This document shows positions 41,725 through 51,638 of a stretch of DNA of 64,000 nucleotides, one piece after another. The DNA comes from Candidatus Hydrogenedentota bacterium. Its GTDB lineage: Bacteria; Hydrogenedentota; Hydrogenedentia; Hydrogenedentales; CAITNO01. The stretch is from contig JAGPFE010000001.1 of assembly GCA_018056705.1 (NCBI GenBank), positions 62,001 to 126,000 of the forward strand, written 5' to 3'. Position 1 is the first letter of the stretch, and each line of letters begins with the position of its first letter. The translations under genes were made by a program, and so were the position numbers. The notes below the pieces were generated by a model. That model saw nothing but the letters and a program-made list of their open reading frames with translations, ran no database searches and was not told the DNA's origin.

Positions 41725-44529
41725 TTATCCCTCTTCCCGCCAGCCGAGCATCACGGTGACGATTTTTTTGGCCGGGATTTTCAGGTTTACGGTGTGATCT
41801 CCCTCGAGAGACAACGGTTCAGGGTGTTCTTCATTCAGGTTGACCAGCCACGCGCCGACCAGGGGCTTCCAGCAGCGTAGGCTTCCCGTGACGGGTTTCC
41901 ATGTCGGATTATATATACGGCAAACCCACCGGTCAGGGTGATCCTCCGCCCGTTTAAGCGAGGTCAGTTGCAGGTTTTCCCCTTCCACGCTGAGCAGGCT
42001 CAATTTTTTGGGCAGGATGCCCGGATGAGGTCCGGCCTGGGCGGGCTCCAGCGGCATGTTGAAAGTTTCCGCTTCGGCCAGGACACCGTTAGTCCAGTCA
42101 CCCGCGTGGGGGTACAGGGCGTACGTAAAGGTAAATCGCCCGGGACACTGGGCAAGTTCCATGTCCGGATAGGTTTCCCATCTTCCGAAGACGGGAGAAT
42201 TCCGGAACGTGAAGGCCCGAATAAAGGTGATGGCCAGGGGACGGTCTTCCCGATCCATGGCCTCGTATTCCCGGATACCACAGTTGTTCAGCACGGCCAG
42301 TCCAACTTCTCCGTCGGTCATGTCCACGAATCGATACATGGGATACTGGGGATTGGGGCGACCGTAATAAGGATTGCCTGGTTTGACCGTGATATCCCGG
42401 GAGATCACGTCGAAGGCGATTTCCGCGTCCGTCCGATCGCACCGCAGGCGGGTCGGGAATACGGCGCGTAAGCGGTGATGCCTGCAGGTGTTTTCGAAGG
42501 TGGTTTCGATTTCCAGGATCCGGGATCCTTTTCTCAGGGTGAACCGGCTGGTGATCACCATTTCCCGCCGTTCCGCCGTCCGGCCGGTGTGGTTCAGGTC
42601 TCCTTCCCTGAAATCAATGCCTGGTGTATCTTCAAGATCGACCGGGATCATCATCCGGTAATCAACCCGCATGCGGGCCAGCAGGGGACCGCTTTCCTCG
42701 AGCATCATCGAACAAGGCCCGCCGTGGCTGGTGATGATCTCGTTACGTTCGGGTTCCATGTGAATCCAGGAGTGGCCGGTCTCGCCACTGTCTTCCAGGT
42801 AGTGCAGACCGGTGAATGTCCGTCCGGTCTCCTTGTGGGTCAGGTTCAGCGTGCCGTCGGGGTTGAACTCGGTTTTCAGAAACTCGTTTTCAAGGACGTT
42901 GACCGCTGGCGCGAGGGTCTGGCTGGGGCAGGGGAACCGGTCCGTCCTGAGCACGTGCCACGTGGCGTAACCCAGTCCAGGCACCTCATCCACTTCCACG
43001 TGACAGGATACCCGACGGGTTCGCAGTTCCACGGAGATGTCCTGCAGATTGCGGACCAGGACTCCCATGGGATATTCTTCGCGCCGCTGGATGGGCAGGA
43101 TGCGCGCGCCGTCCGGCGTTCGCAGTTCGAAAGCGTCATAGTCCATGCCCTCGGGCAGGTCGATCAGGCAGGAGATAACCCCCTTTCTGGGGAATGGAGA
43201 GGGATTGAAGACGGTCAGCACCGATTCCCGCGGGGAAAGATCGCCGTTGTCGATCTGGATCTGGAGTTGTCCCAGGGCTTTTCGGGCAAGGGCGTTGCTG
43301 ATGATGTTGATCTGGTCAAACCGGAACAGCGCATCCTTTTCCATCTGGTCGATGCCACCGCCCGTGATGGTATCGTGGGGGTGATTCTGCAGGAGCATTT
43401 TCCAGGCCCGGTCCAGGCCGGTTTTCAGGTATTCTCCCCCGACCATTGCCGCCAGGACACTGTAGGGTTCCGCGCGGCGCTGCAGGTTGAGTTCCGCCCG
43501 GTGGTTAGCCTGCTTCAGGCGCATCCGGGCGCTGATGACGTCTCCAAAGAGGTGGGTCCACTTGCCCGTGGCACCGGGATCCCGGAATTCACCCCGCAGG
43601 ACAATCGGGTCTTTCACCTCCTTGCGCATGGCCTCCATGTATTCGGCCAGGTTTGAGAAGCGGATGTCGTGTTCGGGGAGCAACTGCTGGCACAAGGCCA
43701 TGATCCGGGTTTCTTCGGGATCCGGATTGGAAGAGTCGAATCCCTGCATGCACACGATGTGACGGGTGCTGAAATGTTCCGACTCATCCCGGACCAGTTT
43801 CAGCAACTGTTCGCGGATGGGAGCGTCGTTCCACTGTTTCTTTTTGTCATCCAGGACATAGTAATGTTCCCGGGGGAGACCCTGGGAGGCCAACCGGAAA
43901 GGCGCGGCCCCGCGGTCCCAGTCATACCGACGGAACACGTCCGAGGATCCATAGCGGAGCATGCGGTAGACGTAGATGTAGTAACTGAAGCGGCTCATGC
44001 AACCAAACCGGGAACCCATCAGCCGGGATCCGTCCGGACCTTCCAGGATGAATTCGCACTTCGGGGTGTTGATGCCGCGATAGAAAATAATGGTGTCAAT
44101 GTCGAACCCCCGGTAAATCTGGGGCATCTGGGAGGTCTGGCCGTAACTGAAGGGCGTGTACCCCGTTTTGGAGACGCCACCCAATGACTGGGCGACCCGG
44201 TGACCGATTACAAGGTTCCTGACGAGCGATTCGCCGTTGACAATGTATTCTTCTGGCAGGGAATACCAGGGGCCTATGATCAACCGTCCTGACCGCACGT
44301 GTTTCTCGATAGTTTCCCGTTTTTCCGGCCGGAGTTCCAGGTAATCCTCCACGCACAGCGTCTGGGAATCCATCGTGAAAGAATGGAACGCGGGGTCATT
44401 GTCCAGCAGGTCCAGCAGTTCATCCATGAACTGGAGCAACAGGATCCGGGTTTCCTCGAAAGGATAGACCCACTCCCGGTCCCAGTGGGAATTGGACACC
44501 ACGTAAATAATTTTTCGCTCGTCAGACAT
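41725..44529 (-). CDS. GH38 alpha-mannosidase homologue with altered active site
   Basis: A 934-residue cytoplasmic glycoside hydrolase family 38 protein, similar in layout to MngB. The N-terminal SHWDREW gives the first zinc His and Asp, and NHPHDTITG holds the later zinc His. The segment GYTPFSYGQTSQMPQIYRGF corresponds to the block where the catalytic nucleophile and zinc ligand Asp (GYxPDxFG) normally lies, but here Phe stands at that position. The central three-helix bundle and the C-terminal beta domains are otherwise complete. No signal peptide. GGAG precedes the ATG by eight bases. Either an inactive or a re-specialised enzyme. Confidence 0.85.
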   Translation of the reverse strand: MSDERKIIYVVSNSHWDREWVYPFEETRILLLQFMDELLDLLDNDPAFHSFTMDSQTLCVEDYLELRPEKRETIEKHVRSGRLIIGPWYSLPEEYIVNGESLVRNLVIGHRVAQSLGGVSKTGYTPFSYGQTSQMPQIYRGFDIDTIIFYRGINTPKCEFILEGPDGSRLMGSRFGCMSRFSYYIYVYRMLRYGSSDVFRRYDWDRGAAPFRLASQGLPREHYYVLDDKKKQWNDAPIREQLLKLVRDESEHFSTRHIVCMQGFDSSNPDPEETRIMALCQQLLPEHDIRFSNLAEYMEAMRKEVKDPIVLRGEFRDPGATGKWTHLFGDVISARMRLKQANHRAELNLQRRAEPYSVLAAMVGGEYLKTGLDRAWKMLLQNHPHDTITGGGIDQMEKDALFRFDQINIISNALARKALGQLQIQIDNGDLSPRESVLTVFNPSPFPRKGVISCLIDLPEGMDYDAFELRTPDGARILPIQRREEYPMGVLVRNLQDISVELRTRRVSCHVEVDEVPGLGYATWHVLRTDRFPCPSQTLAPAVNVLENEFLKTEFNPDGTLNLTHKETGRTFTGLHYLEDSGETGHSWIHMEPERNEIITSHGGPCSMMLEESGPLLARMRVDYRMMIPVDLEDTPGIDFREGDLNHTGRTAERREMVITSRFTLRKGSRILEIETTFENTCRHHRLRAVFPTRLRCDRTDAEIAFDVISRDITVKPGNPYYGRPNPQYPMYRFVDMTDGEVGLAVLNNCGIREYEAMDREDRPLAITFIRAFTFRNSPVFGRWETYPDMELAQCPGRFTFTYALYPHAGDWTNGVLAEAETFNMPLEPAQAGPHPGILPKKLSLLSVEGENLQLTSLKRAEDHPDRWVCRIYNPTWKPVTGSLRCWKPLVGAWLVNLNEEHPEPLSLEGDHTVNLKIPAKKIVTVMLGWREEG

Positions 44530-44591
44530 GACATCACTCCAATCTTTCCATGCCAGGGCCGCGTTCGCGTCGGTTTATTTCCTGACCGGGG

Positions 44592-45338
44592 TCAGCGTGA
44601 CTTCGCCTGGTTGGCGACCGCTTCGGCGGCCTTGCGGGCTGCCTCTGGATCCCCGAGGTAACGGCTGCCGACTGGTTTCAGGTTGTCATCCAGTTCGTAC
44701 AGCAGCGGGATACCGGTGGGAATGTTGAGGTTGATGATGTCCTGGTCCGAGATATTGTCCAGGTACTTGACCAGGGCGCGCAGGCTGTTGCCGTGAGCCA
44801 CGATGATGACCCGCGTGCCTGCCGCGACTTTCGGGGCGATTTCCTGTTCCCAATACGGAACGAACCGGGCCACCGTGTCCTTGAGGCTTTCCGTTAATGG
44901 CAGTTCTTCCTTGGATAATCCCTTGTAGCGCCGGTCGTGGCCGGGCCACCGCGGGTCGGAAGGATCCAGGGCGGGCGGTGGCACGTCATAAGAACGTCGC
45001 CAGATCTTGACCTGGTCTTCACCGTACTTCGCGGCGGTTTCCGCCTTGTTCAGTCCCTGCAACGCGCCATAGTGGCGTTCGTTCAATCGCCAGTGACGGA
45101 TGACGGGCACCCACATCTGGTCCAGTTCGTCCATGACGATCTGCATGGTCCGGATAGCCCGCTTGAGGACGGATGTATATACCAGGTCGAACTCGAACCC
45201 TTCTTCCCGCAACAGTTTCCCGGCATCGCGCGCCTCCCGGATACCCTGTTCACTCAGGTCGACGTCGGTCCATCCCGTGAAAAGGTTTTCGAGGTTCCAG
45301 ACACTTTGTCCATGACGAATCAATACCAGTTTATGCAT
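44592..45338 (-). CDS. gpmA: 2,3-bisphosphoglycerate-dependent phosphoglycerate mutase
   Basis: A 248-residue glycolytic enzyme that interconverts 3- and 2-phosphoglycerate. [27 protein letters not shown] carries the phospho-accepting His (about residue 9), [12 protein letters not shown] the catalytic Glu, and [17 protein letters not shown] the second active-site His. Length matches the E. coli enzyme. AGGAA lies close to the ATG. It stands alone between the GH38 gene and the FAH gene. Confidence 0.97.
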   Translation of the reverse strand: MHKLVLIRHGQSVWNLENLFTGWTDVDLSEQGIREARDAGKLLREEGFEFDLVYTSVLKRAIRTMQIVMDELDQMWVPVIRHWRLNERHYGALQGLNKAETAAKYGEDQVKIWRRSYDVPPPALDPSDPRWPGHDRRYKGLSKEELPLTESLKDTVARFVPYWEQEIAPKVAAGTRVIIVAHGNSLRALVKYLDNISDQDIINLNIPTGIPLLYELDDNLKPVGSRYLGDPEAARKAAEAVANQAKSR

Positions 45339-45460
45339 GGTTTCCTAACTCCCACTAGTGGTTGACATGGCTGTTTCCGGCGCACTGTTTCCGGAAATTC
45401 AGGAAAGATACTTAATCATACCATTTCCGCCGCCCCGGGAACATATCGGAACACGACGGT

Positions 45461-46363
45461 TCAATGTCGGGGAATCACCCGGACGGGATTCCGCAGCGTG
45501 CCGATTTCGGGTGACGTAATCTCCACTACGTCGCCATCTCCCAATGGCCCCACGCCTTCCGGGGTGCCCGTGGCCAGAAGATCCCCCGGTTCCAGGGTGA
45601 TGTAGCGGGAAATATGAGCGAGAATGGTTTCCAGGGAGAAGATGAAATGACTGGTATCGCTGTGCTGTCTCAGTTCTCCATTGACCCGGGTTTCAAGGGG
45701 AATAACGGGGGGCCAGTCGAACAGGCCCGCGGGGGCGACGACGGGTCCCACGGGACAGAACGTGTCAAAACTCTTCGCCAGAAACCATGGATTTCCCTCC
45801 CCCATCGCCTTGCGTTGCATGTCCCGGGCGGTGACGTCGTTGATCAGCGTGTATCCCGCAACGTACTGGCGGGCCTCGTCCGGGGATATCCGGCGACAGG
45901 TTCGGCCGATCACGACCGCCACCTCCCCTTCGTAGTCCACCCGCCCCGCGTCGGCGGGGATTTCAATGGTCATGCCGTGGCCGATACACGCGGAGTTTGC
46001 TTTCGAAAATACCACGGGGATATCCGGTACCTGGTTGTCGAATTCCCGGACGTGGGCATGGTAATTCCGGCCCATGGCGAGGATTTTGCCCACCCGGCAG
46101 GGAGGCAGCCACTGCTCCGGAGGGCTTACCCGGTACTGATCGAGGCGATTGTGCCGCTGGACAAATTCCGTGACCCGGCAGACATGGGACCGGGTAAACC
46201 ACCCGGTTATGATCAGGTCGCGGACGTCCGTGGGTTCCGGGATGGCCTCACCTTCCACGATCTGGCGCATGTCCACCATGGCCCGGGTGAAATTGAACCA
46301 GTCCGGACCGATTTTACTGATCAGGATGTCCTGTCCGCCTGTCCGTATCTTGCCAATGATCAT
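45461..46363 (-). CDS. Fumarylacetoacetate hydrolase family protein
   Basis: A 300-residue enzyme of the FAH/HpcE/UGL type, which cleave or decarboxylate beta-diketo acids with Mg2+. Key blocks: KILAMGRNYHAHVREF, FSKANSACIGHGMTIEIP, DYEGEVAVVIGRTCRRI (metal Glu), GYTLINDVTARDMQ and LEPGDLLATGTPEGVGPLGDGD. Most likely an acylpyruvate hydrolase or related; substrate not proven. The start, with GAGGAG eight bases upstream, lies 50 bases inside the upstream GNAT gene, so the two are tightly linked. Confidence 0.88.
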   Translation of the reverse strand: MIIGKIRTGGQDILISKIGPDWFNFTRAMVDMRQIVEGEAIPEPTDVRDLIITGWFTRSHVCRVTEFVQRHNRLDQYRVSPPEQWLPPCRVGKILAMGRNYHAHVREFDNQVPDIPVVFSKANSACIGHGMTIEIPADAGRVDYEGEVAVVIGRTCRRISPDEARQYVAGYTLINDVTARDMQRKAMGEGNPWFLAKSFDTFCPVGPVVAPAGLFDWPPVIPLETRVNGELRQHSDTSHFIFSLETILAHISRYITLEPGDLLATGTPEGVGPLGDGDVVEITSPEIGTLRNPVRVIPRH

Positions 46364-47639
46364 CTGGCATGCTCCTCGTGAACCTCTCTGGCCTGTCCAT
46401 TTTCCACGCGTAGGGAGTCCGCGTCAAAAAGAGTGTTCGCACCAGTTCCGCGCCGCCGCTGTCCAGGTGGGGCGCTCGTTGCTCCACCCATTCATCCCCG
46501 GAATACGAACCGATTATTAACCCTGCCAGTTCTGCACGGGTCAGCAGCAGCCGGTTCCCTCCCATTCCCGCAGACACGCTCACGGCCCCATGAGAGGTTC
46601 GTATGATCCAGGGATTTTTTTCTTTTTCCACTACCAGGGTGCATTCGGCGCCGGCGCGTTCCGGCAAAACCTGGGCCAACCGATGTTCCCACTCGGGAAT
46701 CATGCCTTCCAGCATGTCCGGGATGTTCACCACGGCGAACCCGCCGGCCTTTCCTCCAAGCCGCGGCAGGGACTTGACCGAGTGGGCCAGGCTGGACATG
46801 GCCGGGTCACTCGGAAAAGCATGCCAGGGGGCAAGAAAGAAACGTACGGTGGAACGTCCCAGGTCTCCCGCGTGGCGGCGGATCAACCCGCACAGGCTGC
46901 CGTAGTGTTCCGGGACAACGACGCCGCATTCCAGGATGTCCAGGCTTTCTGTTGCCGCCGCGTCGGGCAGGTAGAAACCGATCATCCGTCCCTGAACGTC
47001 CGAGACGATCCGGCAGTGCCGCCAGGCATCCCAGAAAAAAGCATAATGTCCCGATGCGCGGAGAAAGGACCCCCACGCTCGTTGTTCAGTACGTTCATGC
47101 AGGCTGCGCAGGAAAGGAAGATCAGAAGGCCTGAGCGCCCGGGTGATCATCCGGCCACTCGAGGCAGGCAACACGGAACGCCTGTAAACCAGGACCGTTT
47201 CCCGGGCGGGATAGGGATGGACAAAACCATGTTTTCGCTCGAAGAGAGGATTTCCGGCCGACCACGCGGCCAGAAATCCCTTCCGGTGAATCATCTGCCA
47301 GGCGTGTTCCAGCAGCGTTGATCCCAGTCCGTGTCCCGCGAAGGCGGGATGGACCACGGGAGGTAACAGCAGGGCGGTCCTGATCCGGCTTTCTCCCAGG
47401 CGCAAGTGTGAAGCCAGCGTCAGCATGCCGCCGATCAGCCGTTGTTCCCGGCGGACCAGCAGCACAAGATCCCGCCGGAAGCCGGGATGATCCCCGATCT
47501 GGGGCCACGCGGCAAACAGGTTGATGCCGCCACTGCCTTGAAATCCAGCCAGCGTGTCCCGTAACCGGTTCCAGGGCTCAGACGCTTCCATCGGCGTGAT
47601 GGTCAGGAGCGAATCATGCCTCATCATGTCGGAAATCAT
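46314..47639 (-). CDS. GNAT N-acetyltransferase, two-domain Eis-like
   Basis: A 441-residue acetyltransferase. The first GNAT domain (about 1-140) has the acetyl-CoA loop VVHPAFAGHGLGSTLLEHAW and a following strand-helix KGFLAAWSAGNPLFERKHGFV; a second GNAT-like domain and a C-terminal SCP2-type region (about 350-415, CTLVVEKEKNPWIIRT) give the Eis layout. Substrate unknown, with lysine side chains or aminoglycosides possible by family. The ATG at 47639 is preferred to the longer frame, which would reach into the divergent PilZ gene. Its end overlaps the FAH gene by 50 bases. Confidence 0.75.
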   Translation of the reverse strand: MISDMMRHDSLLTITPMEASEPWNRLRDTLAGFQGSGGINLFAAWPQIGDHPGFRRDLVLLVRREQRLIGGMLTLASHLRLGESRIRTALLLPPVVHPAFAGHGLGSTLLEHAWQMIHRKGFLAAWSAGNPLFERKHGFVHPYPARETVLVYRRSVLPASSGRMITRALRPSDLPFLRSLHERTEQRAWGSFLRASGHYAFFWDAWRHCRIVSDVQGRMIGFYLPDAAATESLDILECGVVVPEHYGSLCGLIRRHAGDLGRSTVRFFLAPWHAFPSDPAMSSLAHSVKSLPRLGGKAGGFAVVNIPDMLEGMIPEWEHRLAQVLPERAGAECTLVVEKEKNPWIIRTSHGAVSVSAGMGGNRLLLTRAELAGLIIGSYSGDEWVEQRAPHLDSGGAELVRTLFLTRTPYAWKMDRPERFTRSMPDDHWQDTDRRTGHPDQ

Positions 47640-47756
47640 ATCACCGCCGCAGACGATATCCGGGAACGGAACAGAACCGGACCATGACGGTACAGCCAGC
47701 GGCTTGTCTGTCCGGGGACCATGGTAGTACCATGCGAGGGGACGCAGAAACTGGCA

Positions 47757-48467
47757 ATGGCGCAACTGAAATATGGATTCAGGGCCGGACAGAAGATTCG
47801 GCTACGACACGTGGGAGGCACGCTGGAGACCCGTGTAATCCGCACGGAAGGGGAACTGGTATTCCTGCATCCCGGACCGGACGCGTTATTGACGCCCGGA
47901 GAAGTCGTGGAAGCATCCTTTTTGGGGGGAGGCCGGAAGTTCCTGTATTACATGCAGGTCATGCGCGCCGCGAACCGGATGGGCCGGGATGCCGTGCTGC
48001 GCCGTAATCCGAACGCGACGTATAACGGAACCCGGCGCGGCTGGCGCGTCCAATCCGGGGTCAAGGCCACGATCCGGAAACTGGGTGCCCCGCACGGCAT
48101 CAACGCGACGATCGAAAATATCGGGGCGGAGGGCGCGCTGGTGACTTCTCCCTGCCGGCTTTTTGAGGGGGATCCGGTCAGCCTGCAGATTCACCTGCCG
48201 GAACTTGGGACGCTCGATGTGGAGGGAAGGGTGTGCCGGATTACCAGTGCTCCACCGGATGAACACGGCGAGGAACGCTCGGCCGCGGGCGTGGCGTTTA
48301 CCCGGATAAGCCGGAAGCATCACGTCGCCCTGGTCTACTATATATGGCAACGCATCCGGCAGGGACAACGGGAAGCACCCAAACGCAGGCGTCCCGTGCT
48401 CCCCGCCTATCCTCGGAAAAACACGCGGGATCCGCGCGACAACGGCGGAGAGGGCGAACTCCGCTAG
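47757..48467 (+). CDS. YcgR-like PilZ protein
   Basis: A 236-residue protein with an N-terminal YcgR-type domain (FRAGQKIRLRHVGGTLETRVI ... LTPGEVVEASFLGGGRKFLYYMQVM) and a C-terminal PilZ domain (from about 105: RRGWRVQSGVKATI carries RxxxR-like arginines, and IENIGAEGALVTS the NxxAxG equivalent of DxSxxG). YcgR family members brake the flagellar motor when c-di-GMP is bound. The basic C-terminal tail is unusual. The ATG at 47757 matches the family's start; an ATG at 47721 would add 12 residues. Divergent from the GNAT gene. Confidence 0.78.
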   Translation: MAQLKYGFRAGQKIRLRHVGGTLETRVIRTEGELVFLHPGPDALLTPGEVVEASFLGGGRKFLYYMQVMRAANRMGRDAVLRRNPNATYNGTRRGWRVQSGVKATIRKLGAPHGINATIENIGAEGALVTSPCRLFEGDPVSLQIHLPELGTLDVEGRVCRITSAPPDEHGEERSAAGVAFTRISRKHHVALVYYIWQRIRQGQREAPKRRRPVLPAYPRKNTRDPRDNGGEGELR

Positions 48468-48473
48468 CGTATT

Positions 48474-49583
48474 TCACTGGAAGGTTTTCGCGAGGGAGAC
48501 CAGGGCTTCGACGCCACGTTTCAGGGTTTCATCCTTGGCGGCAAATGAAATACGGAAGTGGGTTTTCCGCTCGGAAAAAACGCTGCCAGGAATGATCAGG
48601 ATCCGGTTTTCAATTGCCCGGGCCACGAAAGAGTCGCCGTCACCTGCCGGTGCTTCGGGAAAGATGTAGAACGCCCCCCCCGGTCGGACCGTTCGGAAGG
48701 TATCCTTCAGGCCTTCGTAGACAATGTCCCGCTTGCGGCGATAAGCCTCTATCTTTTCCGTCATGTCGGCCCGCAGGGCCAGCACGGCGGCTTTCTGGGC
48801 GAAGGATGGCGCGCATACGAAGGTGTACTGCTGCAGGGTGTTCATGGCCTGGATGATATCGTCCGGCCCCGCGGCAAACCCGACCCGCCAACCGGTCATC
48901 GCGGCGTTCTTGGAAAAGCCGTTCAGGCAGATGACCTTGTCGTACATGCCGGCGATGCTTGCGGGGGGCTGATCATAGGTCAGGGACTCGTAGATCTCGT
49001 CGGAAATGACCAGCAGGTCATGCCGGCGGGCAACGTCCGCGATGGCCACCAGTTCCTCCCTGCTGAGACATACGCCGGTGGGATTGGCCGGAGAATTGAG
49101 GATCAGGATCTTGGATCGGTCGGTTATGGCTTTCTCCAGGCGTTCCGCGGTCAACTTGAAGTCAGGGTAAGTGTCCACCGGAACCGATACGCCCCCGAGC
49201 AGCGTCACCAGGTGTTTGTACATGACGAAGTAAGGATCGGCGCAGATTACCTCGTCACCTGGATTGATGGTGGCCATCAGGGCCAGAAACAGGCCGCCCG
49301 ACACGCCGGAAGTGATCATGACGTTACGCAGGGTCACCCCGAATTTCTGCTCGTAATACGCCCCGCAGGCCTCACGTAATTCTTCGATGCCCCAGGTCTG
49401 GGTGTAACTGTTGAATCCCGCGCGGATCTGACGAATCGCTTCCTCTTTGCAGAGTTCGTCCACGTCGTAATCCGGCTGGCCGATGCTCAGGTTGATCGGA
49501 TCCTTGATTTTGGCCGCGAGGGCGAAGATTTTTCGAATACCGCTGGCATCGATGCGATTCATGCGGTCGGCAAGGTAATGCAT
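48474..49583 (-). CDS. PLP-dependent class I/II aminotransferase
   Basis: A 369-residue fold-type I aminotransferase. INLSIGQPDYDVDELCKEEAI, then NSYTQTWGIEELREACGAYY, the NPANPTG-like NSPANPTGV, DEIYESLTY, and SKNAAMTGWRVGF with the PLP lysine. It resembles aspartate/aromatic aminotransferases of the I-gamma group. Divergently placed from two PaaK genes and IorAB, it is the likely producer of the arylpyruvates they use (inference). AAAGGA precedes the ATG by nine bases. The stop meets the PilZ stop. Confidence 0.92.
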   Translation of the reverse strand: MHYLADRMNRIDASGIRKIFALAAKIKDPINLSIGQPDYDVDELCKEEAIRQIRAGFNSYTQTWGIEELREACGAYYEQKFGVTLRNVMITSGVSGGLFLALMATINPGDEVICADPYFVMYKHLVTLLGGVSVPVDTYPDFKLTAERLEKAITDRSKILILNSPANPTGVCLSREELVAIADVARRHDLLVISDEIYESLTYDQPPASIAGMYDKVICLNGFSKNAAMTGWRVGFAAGPDDIIQAMNTLQQYTFVCAPSFAQKAAVLALRADMTEKIEAYRRKRDIVYEGLKDTFRTVRPGGAFYIFPEAPAGDGDSFVARAIENRILIIPGSVFSERKTHFRISFAAKDETLKRGVEALVSLAKTFQ

Positions 49584-49754
49584 GACGGTTGTCCTTTCGG
49601 TTTAGCACTATTCCTTGTTTAAGGGGTAACTACAGGTCAGCAGGGGTAAAAAATACGAATTTCCGTTGAGCCGTCCCCGACCTGTTCGAGTATCATTGTA
49701 CGCGCTTGCGGAATCGCTTCTCAATCTTTCAATCGGTCCATTATGGTCGGAAAT

Positions 49755-49760
49755 GGGAGG
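49755..49760 (+). promoter_or_regulatory. Ribosome site that decides the first PaaK start
   Basis: GGGAGG lies seven bases before the ATG at 49768; the ATG at 49666 has no such site, and its 34-residue extension is not seen in the family. Confidence 0.6.
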
Positions 49761-49767
49761 TTATGCC

Positions 49768-51102
49768 ATGTCGGAATTCTGGAATGACGCGGGGTCTCCA
49801 TTCCACCCGGTCAGCGCCCCGGATTACCTGCCGCTGCCGCAACTGCGTCAGTTGCAGTTGCATCGTCTTAAGGTGGTCACGCGCCGGGCTTACGAAAACG
49901 TGGAATTGTTCCGGACGCGCATGCGGGAACGAGGCCTGACGCCGGACGATATCCAGACCCTGGAAGATATCCGGAAACTGCCGTTTACCGTCAAGACGGA
50001 TCTGCGGGACACGTATCCCTTCGGCCTGTTCGCGAGCCCGATGAACGAGGTTGTGCGCCTGCATGCTTCCAGCGGCACCACGGGCAAGCCGATCGTGGTG
50101 GCGTATACCCGGGAAGACCTGAAAGTTTGGTCCAGCGTGATGGTGCGGGCCTTTGCCGCGTGCGGCCTGGATCGCGGGGACATCATTCAGAACGCTTACG
50201 GGTATGGCCTGTTTACGGGTGGTCTGGGTGCCCATTACGGGGCCGAGGCGCTTGGAGCGACGGTGATCCCTATTTCAGGGGGAAACACGGACCGGCAAAT
50301 CATGATCATGAAGGATTTCGGCACCACCGCCATCTGCTGCACGCCGAGTTACTTCCTGCGGATTATCGAGCGGGCGCGGGAAATGGGGATTGACCTGAAA
50401 TCGCTTCCCCTGAAGGCGGGCGTGTTTGGCGCGGAACCCTGGACGGAGGAAATGCGCAAGCGGATTGAATCGGAGGCAAACATCAAGGCCTATGATATTT
50501 ACGGCCTGTCAGAGATTATCGGTCCGGGGGTGGGTAACGAATGTTCCGAACAGCATGGCCTGCATATCTTTGAAGACCATTTTTACCCGGAAATCGTGGA
50601 CCCCGAAACCCTGGAACCCGTTCCCGACGGCCAGGAAGGTGAACTGGTGCTGACCACGCTCAGCAAGCAGGCCATGCCCATGATCCGCTACCGGACGCGG
50701 GATATTACGATGATTTATCCCGATACCTGTCCGTGCGGGCGTACCATCCGCCGGATTCGACGGATTTCCCGCCGCAGCGACGACATGTTCATCATTCGTG
50801 GCGTGAACGTGTATCCATCCCAGATCGAGGAAGCCCTGCTGCAGGTGGAAGGAACGGCCCCTCACTATCTCATTGTGCTTACCAATGACGGCACGATGGA
50901 CGACGCCGAGGTCCAGGTGGAAGTGACGCCGGAAGTCTTCAGTGACCGGGTCGGCGAAATGGAAAACCTGCGGCGCAAGATCAGCGCGGCCATCGAACGT
51001 ATCGTCAACATCCGTATTAATGTCCGGCTCGTGGAGCCCAACAGCCTGCCTCGCAGCGAGGGCAAGGCGAAACGCGTGCTGGACCAGCGCGGCAAAAAAT
51101 AA
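49768..51102 (+). CDS. paaK: Phenylacetate-CoA ligase (PaaK type), first copy
   Basis: A 444-residue adenylate-forming enzyme joining aryl acetates to CoA. The P-loop-like [45 protein letters not shown] and [16 protein letters not shown] are the standard PaaK blocks, and the C-terminal mobile domain ends in a conserved [10 protein letters not shown] lysine region. In anaerobes such ligases pair with IorAB to make, or salvage, arylacetyl-CoA; no aerobic paa ring-opening genes are here. Followed after 40 bases by an ACT gene. Confidence 0.93.
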   Translation: MSEFWNDAGSPFHPVSAPDYLPLPQLRQLQLHRLKVVTRRAYENVELFRTRMRERGLTPDDIQTLEDIRKLPFTVKTDLRDTYPFGLFASPMNEVVRLHASSGTTGKPIVVAYTREDLKVWSSVMVRAFAACGLDRGDIIQNAYGYGLFTGGLGAHYGAEALGATVIPISGGNTDRQIMIMKDFGTTAICCTPSYFLRIIERAREMGIDLKSLPLKAGVFGAEPWTEEMRKRIESEANIKAYDIYGLSEIIGPGVGNECSEQHGLHIFEDHFYPEIVDPETLEPVPDGQEGELVLTTLSKQAMPMIRYRTRDITMIYPDTCPCGRTIRRIRRISRRSDDMFIIRGVNVYPSQIEEALLQVEGTAPHYLIVLTNDGTMDDAEVQVEVTPEVFSDRVGEMENLRRKISAAIERIVNIRINVRLVEPNSLPRSEGKAKRVLDQRGKK

Positions 51103-51142
51103 CCGGAAGTGGCGGAACAACAAAACCCCGGAGGGTTGAATC

Positions 51143-51577
51143 ATGAAAATCAAGCAGATATCGATGTTTCTGGAGAACAAGCCGGGACGGCTCAGCGAGC
51201 CCTGTCGGGTCCTCGCCGAGGCCGGGATCAACATCGTGACCCTGTCGCTGGCGGACACGCAGCAGTTTGGGATTCTCCGCCTGATCGTTCAGGAATGGGA
51301 AAAAGCCTACCAGTTGCTCAAGGATGCCGGTTGCGTCGTGAATATCACGGACGTGATCGCCACCGAGGTGGAAGACCGGCCGGGTGGCCTGGCGCGGGTG
51401 CTGGACGTGATCGAGGAATCGGGACTCAACATTGAGTACATGTACGCCTTCACGTTCCGCAAGTATGACCGGGCGGTGCTGGTGTTCCGTTTCAATGATC
51501 CCGATGCCGCCATCACTGCCCTGCAGTCCCGTGGCATCAACGTGATCGGTCCGGTGGAACTGTACGGAAACGGTTGA
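51143..51577 (+). CDS. ACT domain protein
   Basis: A 144-residue protein made of two ACT domains in tandem (FLENKPGRLSEPCRVLAEAGINI at 9-31 and EDRPGGLARVLDVIEESGLNIEYMYAF at about 77-103). ACT modules bind amino acids, so it may sense aromatic amino acids for the cluster. A similar small gene sits beside paaK in many anaerobic genomes. GGAGGG is seven bases before the ATG. Confidence 0.9.
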   Translation: MKIKQISMFLENKPGRLSEPCRVLAEAGINIVTLSLADTQQFGILRLIVQEWEKAYQLLKDAGCVVNITDVIATEVEDRPGGLARVLDVIEESGLNIEYMYAFTFRKYDRAVLVFRFNDPDAAITALQSRGINVIGPVELYGNG

Positions 51578-51638
51578 TACCCTCGCGCGTTCCGCGGCCG
51601 CCCGGTCGCGGGCGGTGATCGGGGAAAGGGAAATGATC

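Noticed and set aside
42475-43656. 393-residue + strand frame across the GH38 gene
   Set aside because: Shadow of a coding sequence with clear GH38 motifs on the other strand.
44582-44595. CTGACC-GG-GGTCAG hairpin at the gpmA 3' end
   Set aside because: Loop too small, overlaps the coding end and no T-run follows, so not supported as a terminator.
45368-45402. CTGTTTCCGG occurring twice in the gpmA upstream region
   Set aside because: Two short copies only, in DNA rich in CCGG; not distinguishable from composition.
46314-46363. 50-base overlap of the GNAT and FAH genes as a possible frameshift
   Set aside because: Both frames keep their family features up to the overlap and the FAH start has a good ribosome site, so a true overlap is simpler.
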